A stretch of 23,395 nt of DNA, taken from positions 1 to 23,395 of the forward strand of contig JBBRWV010000051.1 in the NCBI GenBank assembly GCA_038248985.1, given 5' to 3'. Source of the stretch: JBBRWV01 sp038248985. GTDB taxonomy: Bacteria; Planctomycetota; Phycisphaerae; WQYP01. How positions within the stretch are numbered: position 1 is the stretch's first letter; each line of letters opens with the position of its first letter. The notes beneath the pieces were generated by a model. That model made no database searches, was not told the origin of the DNA, and was given only the letters and a program-made list of their open reading frames with translations. Shown piece after piece: positions 7,152 to 14,161 of the stretch. A program made the translations under genes and the position numbers.

Positions 7152-8545
7152 CATTGCTGCAATTGGTGCTGAAGAATATGCGGCAGCGGATGCTGTCGAC
7201 GGTGTTGACGACGCTGTCGGTGACGCTGGGGGTGGCGCTTTCGCTGGCGATCCTGATCATCGACAGTGAAGGGCAGAAGGCGTTTTCACAGACGGATTAT
7301 GGCTATGAGTTGATTGTGGGTCCGAAGGGGTCGGAAATACAACTGGTGCTGAACACGGTTTATCATTTGTATAAATCGCCGGGGAATATTCCTTACCGCG
7401 TGTATGAAGATTTGGCGACCAATCGGGAAAGTTCCGCGGATGGGACGCGGAATTCCTTGCGGGGTTTTGCGCAATGGGCGGTGCCATACGCGGTGGGGGA
7501 TACGTGGCGCGGGCGGCGGATCGTGGGAACGACGCCGCAGCTTTTTGGCGTGGATGAGGAGGGGCGGAGGTTGGCGCCGGCGAAAACGCCGCGGTATCGC
7601 AAGGACCAGGCGTATGAGTTTGCGGAGGGGCGGGCGTTTCATGCGCAGAAGTTTGAGGCGGTGATCGGGTGGGATGTGGCGGCGCGGGAGGGCTTGAAGA
7701 TGGGATCGAAGTTTCATGCGACGCATGGAAATTCCTCGGCGAATGAAGTGCCGGATGTGCATGAGGAAGCGTGGACGGTGGTGGGGATTTTGCGGCGGAC
7801 GGGGACGGCGAACGATCGGGTGCTGTTTATTCCGCTGCAGAGTTTCTATGCCATATTTGAGCATGAGCAGGGGTTGGAGGCGATCGGGGCGATAAAGGGC
7901 ACGGGTGCGGACGCGGATAAAAAGGAATCGCACCATGAACAGGAAGAAAAAGCGTACACGTTGAATGCTGATGGGACGATCAACGTGCTGCTGCCGAAGG
8001 AGAAGTGGGAGATCTCGGCGATTCTGGTGCAGACGCGTGGGGCGTTTGCGAGCACGCAGTTGCCCTTTGTGCTGGGGAATCGCACCGAGGCGATGGCGGT
8101 AAGCCCCTCGGTGGTGATGAGCACGTTTTTTGAGACGTTTCTGGCGGGCTCGGTGAAACTGTTGCTGGTGATATCGGTGCTGGTGACCTTGGTGGCGGGG
8201 ATGGGGATTTTGGTGAGTATTTACAATGCGATTGCCGCGCGGAACCGGGAGATTGCGATCATGCGGGCGCTGGGGGCGACGCGGGGGCGCATCGTGGCGA
8301 TCATCTGTCTGGAGGCGGTGCTGGTGGGGCTGATCGGGGCGATACTGGGGCTGGTGCTGGCGCATGGAATGGCGTGGGCGGGGTCGTATTACATGCAGGG
8401 AGTCCTGGCGAGCGGGATTGGGTGGTGGCGTATCAGTCGGGGCGAGGTGCTATACTTGGTAATCGCCGTGGTGTTATGCGGCGTTGCGGGCCTGGCACCG
8501 GCGATGAAGGCTTACCGCACGGATGTGGCCACGAATCTTTCATGA
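7148..8545 (+). CDS. ABC transporter permease, FtsX/MacB type
   Basis: A protein of 465 residues with GAGGAGG just upstream of its ATG. Layout is that of MacB/LolC-type permeases: a first TM at about 17-38, a large periplasmic domain (about 40-325), then three TMs near 335-360, 385-412 and 432-455 forming the FtsX fold. The sequence between TM2 and TM3 (IYNAIAARNREIAIMRALGATRGRI) is the coupling-helix region typical of FtsX-like permeases and contacts the ATPase. The periplasmic domain begins with TDYGYELIVGPKGSEIQLVL, which I recognise from a subgroup found beside DUF3299 proteins. It overlaps by four bases with both neighbours, so the three genes are tightly coupled. It probably transmits ATP hydrolysis to a periplasmic or lipoprotein step rather than forming a classic channel; the substrate is not visible. 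Confidence 0.9.
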   Translation: MTLLQLVLKNMRQRMLSTVLTTLSVTLGVALSLAILIIDSEGQKAFSQTDYGYELIVGPKGSEIQLVLNTVYHLYKSPGNIPYRVYEDLATNRESSADGTRNSLRGFAQWAVPYAVGDTWRGRRIVGTTPQLFGVDEEGRRLAPAKTPRYRKDQAYEFAEGRAFHAQKFEAVIGWDVAAREGLKMGSKFHATHGNSSANEVPDVHEEAWTVVGILRRTGTANDRVLFIPLQSFYAIFEHEQGLEAIGAIKGTGADADKKESHHEQEEKAYTLNADGTINVLLPKEKWEISAILVQTRGAFASTQLPFVLGNRTEAMAVSPSVVMSTFFETFLAGSVKLLLVISVLVTLVAGMGILVSIYNAIAARNREIAIMRALGATRGRIVAIICLEAVLVGLIGAILGLVLAHGMAWAGSYYMQGVLASGIGWWRISRGEVLYLVIAVVLCGVAGLAPAMKAYRTDVATNLS

Positions 8546-9393
8546 GAATAAACATGCGTCAGATTTTGCTGGGTATTTTGGTTGTCGCAATCACCCTGAG
8601 CGTGGCGACATATATGGTGTGGCCGCGGCCGCCGCTGGTGGAACAACGGGCGATGGCGGCGTACGGGGAGACGGACTACGCGAGGGCCCTGCCGCTGCTG
8701 AAAGAATGGGCCGCGTTGCCCGAGGTGCTGCACAACGAAAAGAAGTTGGCGCAAGTGATAGGGATGATTCAAATCGCGGATCGGCGGTTGAAGAAGAGCC
8801 AGGCGGGAGCGGCGGTGGAGAATGCTGAACCGGCGAGGTCACCGGGCACGACGAAGCCCGCGAGCCGGCCGGCGGATGCTATTGCCGCGGCGACGCAGGC
8901 ATTGACGGCGAATACCACATTTGCCGAGCGCTTGCAGGAGATACGGAATCGTCCGGTGGATGCGGATCCGGCGATGGGTGCGAATCGTGTGCCGCATGTC
9001 GTGCCGAAAGCGGGCGAAGTGCCGATGATGAAGATCAAAGAACTGGGAAATTTTGAATTCAATCCTGATAAAGACACGCAGGTACCGGCGGATGTGGCGG
9101 CGCTGAATGGGAAGACGATTCGGCTGACGGGATACATGATTCCGCTGACGCAGGCGGAAGAGGTGACGGATTTTGCGCTGGTGCCGAGTCTGGTTTCGTG
9201 CTGCTTCGGCCAGCCCCCCGGAGTGCAGCACACGATCACCGGCCGGACGGCGAAGGGGAAGGCGATTCCTTACGTGATTGACGAGTTGATCGTGGAGGGG
9301 ACGCTGACGGTGAAGGTGCAGCGTGAGGACGACTACACGTTTTCGGTTTTCGAGTTGGATGTGAAGTCGGTGAAAATTCTGCCGCAGAAATAA
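8542..9393 (+). CDS. Membrane-anchored DUF3299-like protein of the ABC operon
   Basis: A protein of 283 residues starting at an ATG that overlaps the permease stop (ATGA); an alternative ATG lies 12 bases later. One TM at about 7-26 anchors it, with the rest probably periplasmic. Residues 33-85 resemble a short helical repeat (ARALPLLKEWAALPEVL), and 90-125 are a low-complexity linker. Residues 187-280 match the DUF3299 pattern: LNGKTIRLTGYMIPL, then TDFALVPSLVSCCFGQPPGVQH with a Cys pair at 220-221, and a final beta region. In proteobacteria I recall DUF3299 proteins beside a LolD-like ATPase and FtsX-like permease, sometimes with metal-linked genes. The Cys-Cys and nearby His could bind metal, but this is inference. 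It is followed directly by a terminator, so it is the last gene of the operon. Confidence 0.8.
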   Translation: MRINMRQILLGILVVAITLSVATYMVWPRPPLVEQRAMAAYGETDYARALPLLKEWAALPEVLHNEKKLAQVIGMIQIADRRLKKSQAGAAVENAEPARSPGTTKPASRPADAIAAATQALTANTTFAERLQEIRNRPVDADPAMGANRVPHVVPKAGEVPMMKIKELGNFEFNPDKDTQVPADVAALNGKTIRLTGYMIPLTQAEEVTDFALVPSLVSCCFGQPPGVQHTITGRTAKGKAIPYVIDELIVEGTLTVKVQREDDYTFSVFELDVKSVKILPQK

Positions 9394-9412
9394 CTTTGCA
9401 GGGTGCAAAGAA

Positions 9413-9448
9413 GCGGGGCCTTCGATCCGGTGGGATGGAAGGCCCCGC
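9413..9448 (+). terminator. Intrinsic terminator of the ABC-DUF3299 operon
   Basis: A perfect 11-bp stem (9413-9423 GCGGGGCCTTC, 9438-9448 GAAGGCCCCGC) with a 14-base loop, followed by GTTTTTTAG. It begins 19 bases after the operon stop codon. It could also serve the convergent oxidoreductase gene, although the T-run is weaker in that direction. Confidence 0.9.
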
Positions 9449-9476
9449 GTTTTTTAGCGTGGAGGAAGTGGGGAAG

Positions 9477-10589
9477 TTATCCGATTTTCACTTCTTTGCC
9501 ACCGGTGTCAGCCGAGCGGTAAACGCCATCGAGGATGCGTTGGACGGCGAGGCCGGCTTCGCCCGGGGCGATGAGTGCGGTGCCCTTGGTGCAGCCATCG
9601 ATCCAGTTGCGAAGTTTGGAGAAGAACATGGAATCGAAATCGCTGTGACCGGTGTAGGTGGCGGTGCTGTTCCACATGGTGCCGTCGCGATCGGTGAAGA
9701 TGGCGGCGGGGTCCCAGGAGCAGCCACCCTTGTCGCCCATGACGGTGAAGTTCCAGATGTCTTTTTCGATGTGGGCGGCGAAGGACGCTTCGATCTGGAG
9801 GATGGCACCGTTTTCAAAGCGGATGTGGCCGATGGCGAGATCCTCGACGGTGTAGGTTTTGTAATCCCAGTTGGCCCAGCCGGAGGCGACATCGGATTTC
9901 TTGTCGCCGAGGTAGGTCCAGGTGTTGCCGGTGGCGGCGACGGGCTTGGGCGAGCCCATGAAGTAGTGGGCCATTTCGATGACGTGGACGCCGATGTCGA
10001 TCATCGGTCCGCCGCCCTGGAGTTTTTTCTGGCCGAAGACGCCCCAGTTGGGGATGCCGCGGCGCCGGAGGGCTTGGCACTTGACGAACATGATGTTGCC
10101 GAACTGTCCGGCTTCACGGGCGCGGGTGAGGGCCTGGGTGCTGGGGTGATAGCGGTATTGGAAGCCGATGACGAGTTTCTTTTTGGCGTCTTTGGCGGCG
10201 GCGATCATTTTTTCGCATTCTTTGGGGGTCATGGCCATGGGCTTTTCGACGATGACATGCTTGCCGGCCTTGGAGGCGGCGAGGGTGGCGGGGGCGTGGA
10301 CGCCGTTGGGCGTACAGACGGAGACGCCATCGATCTCAATATTTTTAAGCATGTCGTCCCACTTGGCGAAGGTGTTGGTGCTGCCGGTTTCTTTGGTGAA
10401 CCATTCGAGACGTTCGGGCTTGATATCGCAGCCGGCGACAATTTCGACGTCGGGCATTTTTTTGAGGGCCTTGATGTGGGTGCCCGCGATGCCGCCGCAG
10501 CCGATAAAGGCGACGCGGAATTTTTTGCCGGTGTATTCGGATTTGATGGGACCGCCGAGAGATTCTGTGGAGACGCCTGAATTGGCCAT
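9477..10589 (-). CDS. Gfo/Idh/MocA family NAD(P)-dependent oxidoreductase
   Basis: A protein of 370 residues. Family members oxidise or reduce sugars, inositols or related polyols with NAD(P). The N-terminal Rossmann fold is seen in FRVAFIGCGGIAGTHIKALKK (24-44), with GCGGIAG as dinucleotide loop. The EKP motif (115-117, in HVIVEKPMAMT) carries the conserved Lys. The C-terminal domain holds GGGPMIDIGVHVIEMAHYFMG (192-212), where Asp198 and His202 occupy the places of the usual catalytic pair. The start at 10589 follows AGGA at good spacing; a longer frame to 10619 covers the ribosome site and is rejected. It stands alone between a terminator and a repeat-bearing gap. Planctomycetes carry many paralogues of this family, so substrate cannot be assigned. 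There is no twin-arginine signal, so it is probably cytoplasmic. Confidence 0.93.
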   Translation of the reverse strand: MANSGVSTESLGGPIKSEYTGKKFRVAFIGCGGIAGTHIKALKKMPDVEIVAGCDIKPERLEWFTKETGSTNTFAKWDDMLKNIEIDGVSVCTPNGVHAPATLAASKAGKHVIVEKPMAMTPKECEKMIAAAKDAKKKLVIGFQYRYHPSTQALTRAREAGQFGNIMFVKCQALRRRGIPNWGVFGQKKLQGGGPMIDIGVHVIEMAHYFMGSPKPVAATGNTWTYLGDKKSDVASGWANWDYKTYTVEDLAIGHIRFENGAILQIEASFAAHIEKDIWNFTVMGDKGGCSWDPAAIFTDRDGTMWNSTATYTGHSDFDSMFFSKLRNWIDGCTKGTALIAPGEAGLAVQRILDGVYRSADTGGKEVKIG

Positions 10590-10733
10590 GGAGGGATCCT
10601 TTAATAGAACGAAACGCAAAAAAGACTGAACGAGGGGGTATTTTGGGGGTGAGGGGGTAGAGAGTCAAATGCGGGGGAGGTGGGAAGCGGACTGAAGTGC
10701 GGAGGGCGGGAGGGTTTCAGGGGACAAAATCGG

Positions 10734-10754
10734 CAAGGGGCAGGAGGCCAAGGA
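10734..10754 (+). repeat. Degenerate heptanucleotide repeat, three units
   Basis: CAAGGGG, CAGGAGG, CCAAGGA in 7-base phase on the + strand, in the gap between nadA and the oxidoreductase. The units resemble those at 4256-4283 (CAAGAAG, CAGGAAG, CCGGAGG) in the same order, which supports a common origin. Confidence 0.45.
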
Positions 10755-10831
10755 AACGGGCGATGGAGACGCTTTTCGTTATTCATCAGCTAACGTCATG
10801 GTTCACCGGCGCGGATTATAGGCTATCCAGA

Positions 10832-12055
10832 TTATGAGTTGGCGAGGACGCGGAGGGGATTACGCGAGGGTTTTGGCGGGATGGGGGTTGGCGGCTCGGA
10901 CACGGCGATGCCGGCCGTAATATCCAGCATGCGCTGCAGGCTGACCCGCGCCCAGTACTTGGTATAAGTGTCCACCTCAATGCGATTGACTACTTTTCCG
11001 GCGGCAAGATTGTCGAGCATCCAAAGAAGGTGCGGCGGATCGATGCGATACATCGTGGTGCAAAGACACTGGCATTCCGAAAGAATCATGATGTGTTTAT
11101 CCGGATGCTTTTTGGCCAGGCGGTTGACCATGTGGACCTCGGTGCCGACGGCCCAGGTGGAACCCGCGAGGGCCGCGGCGATGGTTTTGCCGATTAAATC
11201 CGTGCTGCCGCTGAGGTCGGCTTTCTGGACGACTTCCCAGCGGCACTCGGGATGGACGATGACTTTGACGCCCGGGTATTTGGCGCGGGCTTGATCGACA
11301 TGCTCAGGGCGGAAGAGTTGGTGGACGGAGCAGTGGCCTTTCCAGAGGATGAACGTGGCGGCGCGGATTTGCTCATCGGTGAGGCCGCCGTTGCCGTCGG
11401 CGTGGCGGTAATCCCAGACGACCATGGATTCGAGCGGGAAGCCCATCGCGTAGGCGGTGTTGCGGCCGAGGTGCTGATCGGGGAAGAAGATTATTTTGAG
11501 GGAGGGGTCAGGGGTTGCGGGCGAGGCGTCAGACGTTTTTTGGCCGAGAGCCCAGCGGAGTATTTTTTCGCAATTGCTGCTGGTGCAAACAGCCCCGCCG
11601 TTTTCACCGACGAACGCTTTGAGGTTGGCGGCGGAGTTCATGTAGGTGATGGGGACGAGTTTGAAATTATCCTGATCGCGGCAGGCATTGTGAATGGCGA
11701 CCCAGGCATCCTGCACATCATCAAGCTGCGCCATGTCGGCCATCGAGCAGCCGGCACCGAGGTCGGGAAGCAGCACCTGCTGATGATCGGCGGTGAGGAT
11801 GTCGGCGGATTCGGCCATGAAATGCACGCCGCAGAAAATGACGTATTCAGCGGCGGTTTGCTGGGCGGCATCGCGGGAGAGTTGGAATGAATCGCCCACC
11901 ACATCGGCAAAACAGATGACTTCGTCCTGCTGATAATGATGGCCGAGGATGACGAGCTGGTCACCGAGTTGGGCCTTGCGCGCGGCGATCCGTTCGACGA
12001 CGGTGGCCGTGGGAAGCGAGGTGTATTCACGGGGGATGGGCTGCTGCCAGTTCAT
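10832..12055 (-). CDS. nadA: Quinolinate synthase NadA
   Basis: A protein of 407 residues. NadA condenses iminoaspartate with dihydroxyacetone phosphate to quinolinate in de novo NAD synthesis, using an oxygen-sensitive [4Fe-4S] cluster. Compared with the Thermotoga enzyme from memory, the cluster ligands are Cys103 (GCSMAD), Cys242 (KGHCSVHQ) and one of Cys328/330/332 (SECQCLC). Other conserved parts are LGHHYQQDEVICFADVVGDS (37-56), CGVHFMAESADIL (75-87), TSSNCEKI (158-165) and VIVHPECRWEV (265-275). The start at 12055 has a near-perfect AAAGGAG site; the frame could extend to 12325, but that runs through upp and its promoter region on the other strand. Residues 174-186 are a low-complexity insert encoded by a heptamer repeat. 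No nadB or nadC is nearby. Confidence 0.95.
   Translation of the reverse strand: MNWQQPIPREYTSLPTATVVERIAARKAQLGDQLVILGHHYQQDEVICFADVVGDSFQLSRDAAQQTAAEYVIFCGVHFMAESADILTADHQQVLLPDLGAGCSMADMAQLDDVQDAWVAIHNACRDQDNFKLVPITYMNSAANLKAFVGENGGAVCTSSNCEKILRWALGQKTSDASPATPDPSLKIIFFPDQHLGRNTAYAMGFPLESMVVWDYRHADGNGGLTDEQIRAATFILWKGHCSVHQLFRPEHVDQARAKYPGVKVIVHPECRWEVVQKADLSGSTDLIGKTIAAALAGSTWAVGTEVHMVNRLAKKHPDKHIMILSECQCLCTTMYRIDPPHLLWMLDNLAAGKVVNRIEVDTYTKYWARVSLQRMLDITAGIAVSEPPTPIPPKPSRNPLRVLANS
11500..11534 (+). repeat. Degenerate heptanucleotide repeat inside nadA, five units
   Basis: GGGAGGG, GTCAGGG, GTTGCGG, GCGAGGC, GTCAGAC in exact 7-base phase on the + strand, antisense to nadA. It encodes NadA residues 174-186 (TSDASPATPDPSL), which look like an insert compared with the Thermotoga sequence. 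The GTCAGGG and GTCAGAC/G units are shared with the repeat inside gluQRS. Confidence 0.6.
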
Positions 12056-12079
12056 GAAACTCCTTTGGATAGGCGGATC

Positions 12080-12088
12080 ATTATAGCA
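12080..12088 (-). promoter_or_regulatory. Extended -10 promoter element of nadA
   Basis: Read on the minus strand these bases give TGCTATAAT, a perfect -10 hexamer with the TGn extension, which can dispense with a -35; no good -35 is seen at 17 bases. Transcription would start about seven bases downstream, near 12073, leaving an untranslated leader of about 18 bases that is just long enough for the AAAGGAG ribosome site. Confidence 0.6.
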
Positions 12089-12189
12089 GCGGGGGCGTCG
12101 GAATACGCAGTTTGAAGGAGCGGAAGCGCAAGGGCGGTTACAATCCGCGGGTGACAAAATCCCCGCAGCCTCGCGTTTGGAGTTTCCCG

Positions 12190-12846
12190 ATGAATACTCC
12201 CCCACCGACGTCCCTGTCTGCCGTGCATGTGTGTGCGCATCCGCTGGTGAAACAGGCGCTGGGGGAGTTGCGCAAGAAGCAGACTCCGCCGGCGGAGTTT
12301 CGGGCGCGGGTGGGCGAGTTGTCACGATATCTCAGCTATGAGGCGGCGCGGGATTTTCAGACGTGCGAAGTCGATATCGATACGCCTTTGACGCATACGA
12401 AGGGCACACGCATCGATGAGCGGCGACTGATTTTGGCGCCGATCCTGCGGGCGGGGTTGGCGATGATCGAGGGGGCCATTGCGACTTTTCCTCATGCCCA
12501 GGTGCGGCACATCGGGCTGTTTCGCGACGAGAAAACGCTGCGCCCCGTGGAGTATTACGTGAAGATGCCCGACACGCTGGAGCCCGATACGTTGGTGCTG
12601 ATTCTGGATCCTATGTTGGCGACCGGAGGCTCAGCCTTGGCGGCGGTGGAAACTTTCAAACGCCGCGGGATCAAGCGGTTCATGTTCATTTGTTTGATCG
12701 CCTCGCCGGAGGGAATACGGGCGGTGCATGCGGTGCATCCGGAGGTGCCGATCTATTGTGCGAATGTGGATTCGCACCTGAATGAGCATGGCTATATTGT
12801 GCCGGGGCTGGGAGATGCGGGTGATCGGTGTTTTAGGACGGTGTGA
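12190..12846 (+). CDS. upp: Uracil phosphoribosyltransferase
   Basis: A protein of 218 residues. It makes UMP from uracil and PRPP in pyrimidine salvage, in the cytoplasm. The PRPP loop is LILDPMLATGGSALAAV (137-153). Other family signatures are HPLVKQALGELR (17-28), RRLILAPILRAGL (78-90) and the uracil-binding C-terminus GYIVPGLGDAGDRCFRT (201-217). Length is close to the usual 208-215. The start at 12190 follows GGAG at eight bases; the frame extends upstream to 12112 but that part overlaps the promoter region and is not family-like. It is divergent from nadA across 134 bp. A possible -10 (TACAAT, 12139-12144) has only a poorly spaced -35 (TTGAAG, 12112-12117). The coding strand is G-rich, in line with its side of the skew switch. 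Confidence 0.96.
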   Translation: MNTPPPTSLSAVHVCAHPLVKQALGELRKKQTPPAEFRARVGELSRYLSYEAARDFQTCEVDIDTPLTHTKGTRIDERRLILAPILRAGLAMIEGAIATFPHAQVRHIGLFRDEKTLRPVEYYVKMPDTLEPDTLVLILDPMLATGGSALAAVETFKRRGIKRFMFICLIASPEGIRAVHAVHPEVPIYCANVDSHLNEHGYIVPGLGDAGDRCFRTV

Positions 12847-12931
12847 TTATTGAGGGGCGAGATTTGACCGGGGCTTCGTGTCTGGAGAGCTTGCGGGTTA
12901 TACTTCGCGGCAATTCAAAGAAGAGGAACTC

Positions 12932-14038
12932 ATGTCCGAAGATCATGCACTAAAACCGCTCCGTGAAAAGATTGATGAGCTCGACCGCAGCATCGTGGAG
13001 TTGCTCAACGCGCGGGCGAAAATCGTTATTGACATCGGCAAGGTGAAGCATCAGAGTGGTTCGCCGATCTACGCGCCGGATCGCGAAAAGATCGTGTTGG
13101 AGCGGATACGCAATGCGAACAAGGCCGTGGGGGGCGTGTTGCCGAACTCGTGCCTTGAGGCGATTTACCGGGAGCTAATGTCCGGATCGTTTGCGTTGGA
13201 AAAGCCGCTGCGCATTGCGTTTCTGGGACCGCAGGGAAGTTTCTCGCATGTGGCGAGCGTCAAGAAATTTGGCAGCTCGGTGGAGCACGTGCCAGTGGTG
13301 GCGATTGCCAGCGTGTTTGATGAGATCGCCCGCGGCCACGCGGATCTGGGCTTGGTGCCGATCGAGAATTCGACCATCGGGGGGATCATCGAATCGATGG
13401 ATGCGTTTTTGGAACATCCGAGCATCACTATTGTGGCGGAGGTGCTGATTGCGATTCACAGCCATTTGCTGGCGAATTGCGCGCCGGAAGATATCCGCGT
13501 GATTTACTCCAAGGCCGAAGCGCTCGATCAGTGTCGCCAGTGGCTGAATGCGACCTTTCGCGATGTGCAGCGGACGCCGGTGGCCAGTTCCAGCAAGGCA
13601 GCGGAACTTGCGGCCCAGGAAAAGGGCACGGCCGCCATCGGCAGCGCGCTGGCCGCCGAGGTTTACAATCTCAAGACACTCTTCGCCAACATCGAAGACA
13701 ACCCCAACAACGTCACGCGTTTTTTCATCATCGGGCGCACCGGCGGGGGCCAGACCGCCAAGCGCACCGGCGACGACAAAACCAGCATCATCTTCACCAC
13801 CCAGCACAAGAGCGGAGCCCTCGTGGATGTGCTCGACGTCTTCCGGCGCTTTGGCATCAACCTCACCAACATCGACACGCGGCCCAGCCAGAAGCGCAAT
13901 TTCGAGTATTACTTCTTCACCGACTTTTCCGGCCACATGGATGATGCGAATGTTTGCGGTGCCCTGGAAGAAGCCAAAAAGCATTGCCTGCAACTGGCGG
14001 TGCTAGGCAGCTTTCCGCGAGCTTCGGAAGTGCTGTAA
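12932..14038 (+). CDS. pheA: Bifunctional chorismate mutase / prephenate dehydratase
   Basis: A protein of 368 residues that converts chorismate through prephenate to phenylpyruvate in phenylalanine synthesis. Domains in order: AroQ-type chorismate mutase (about 5-85; LREKIDELDRSIVELLNARA and APDREKIVLERI), prephenate dehydratase (about 93-270; IAFLGPQGSFSHVA, LGLVPIENSTIGGI, and NPNNVTRFFIIG with the catalytic Thr-Arg-Phe), and ACT regulatory domain (about 285-365). In the ACT domain, SGALVDVL and IDTRP stand in for the GALV and ESRP motifs of phenylalanine binding, so feedback inhibition is likely. The start at 12932 follows AGAGGA at seven bases. The GC skew of the DNA reverses inside this gene, at about codon 225, so the first half uses G-rich and the second half C-rich synonymous codons. 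Confidence 0.96.
   Translation: MSEDHALKPLREKIDELDRSIVELLNARAKIVIDIGKVKHQSGSPIYAPDREKIVLERIRNANKAVGGVLPNSCLEAIYRELMSGSFALEKPLRIAFLGPQGSFSHVASVKKFGSSVEHVPVVAIASVFDEIARGHADLGLVPIENSTIGGIIESMDAFLEHPSITIVAEVLIAIHSHLLANCAPEDIRVIYSKAEALDQCRQWLNATFRDVQRTPVASSSKAAELAAQEKGTAAIGSALAAEVYNLKTLFANIEDNPNNVTRFFIIGRTGGGQTAKRTGDDKTSIIFTTQHKSGALVDVLDVFRRFGINLTNIDTRPSQKRNFEYYFFTDFSGHMDDANVCGALEEAKKHCLQLAVLGSFPRASEVL
13300..13750. other. GC-skew inversion point, possible replication terminus region
   Basis: By eye, every gene left of about 13.6 kb has a G-rich + strand, whether encoded on + (ABC genes, upp) or - (secDF, nadA). Every gene to the right has a C-rich + strand, whether on + (mutS, PilZ) or - (gluQRS). 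The change occurs over a few hundred bases within pheA. The direction, from G-rich to C-rich along the + strand, is that of a terminus, not an origin. Boundaries are approximate because nothing was computed. Confidence 0.6.
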
Positions 14039-14052
14039 AGAGGATTAACGTC

Positions 14053-14073
14053 CGCACATTAATGCTATGCGCG
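14053..14073. other. Imperfect palindrome, weak dif-site candidate
   Basis: CGCACAT (14053-14059) and ATGCGCG (14067-14073) form an inverted repeat with one mismatch around a 7-base AT-rich centre, in the pheA-mutS gap about 450 bp from the skew switch. dif sites are 28-bp Xer targets with inner arms around a 6-base centre; the GCGCATA half read on the minus strand resembles a XerC arm. The other arm is poor, so this is a tentative call. Confidence 0.2.
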
Positions 14074-14161
14074 ACGCCAGGTTCGCAAAGTATGGCTCGG
14101 CAATCTGCACTCCTGAGAACTTGCATTTTTCGAGCCAGCCATTTGACGTATACTTCAAACC

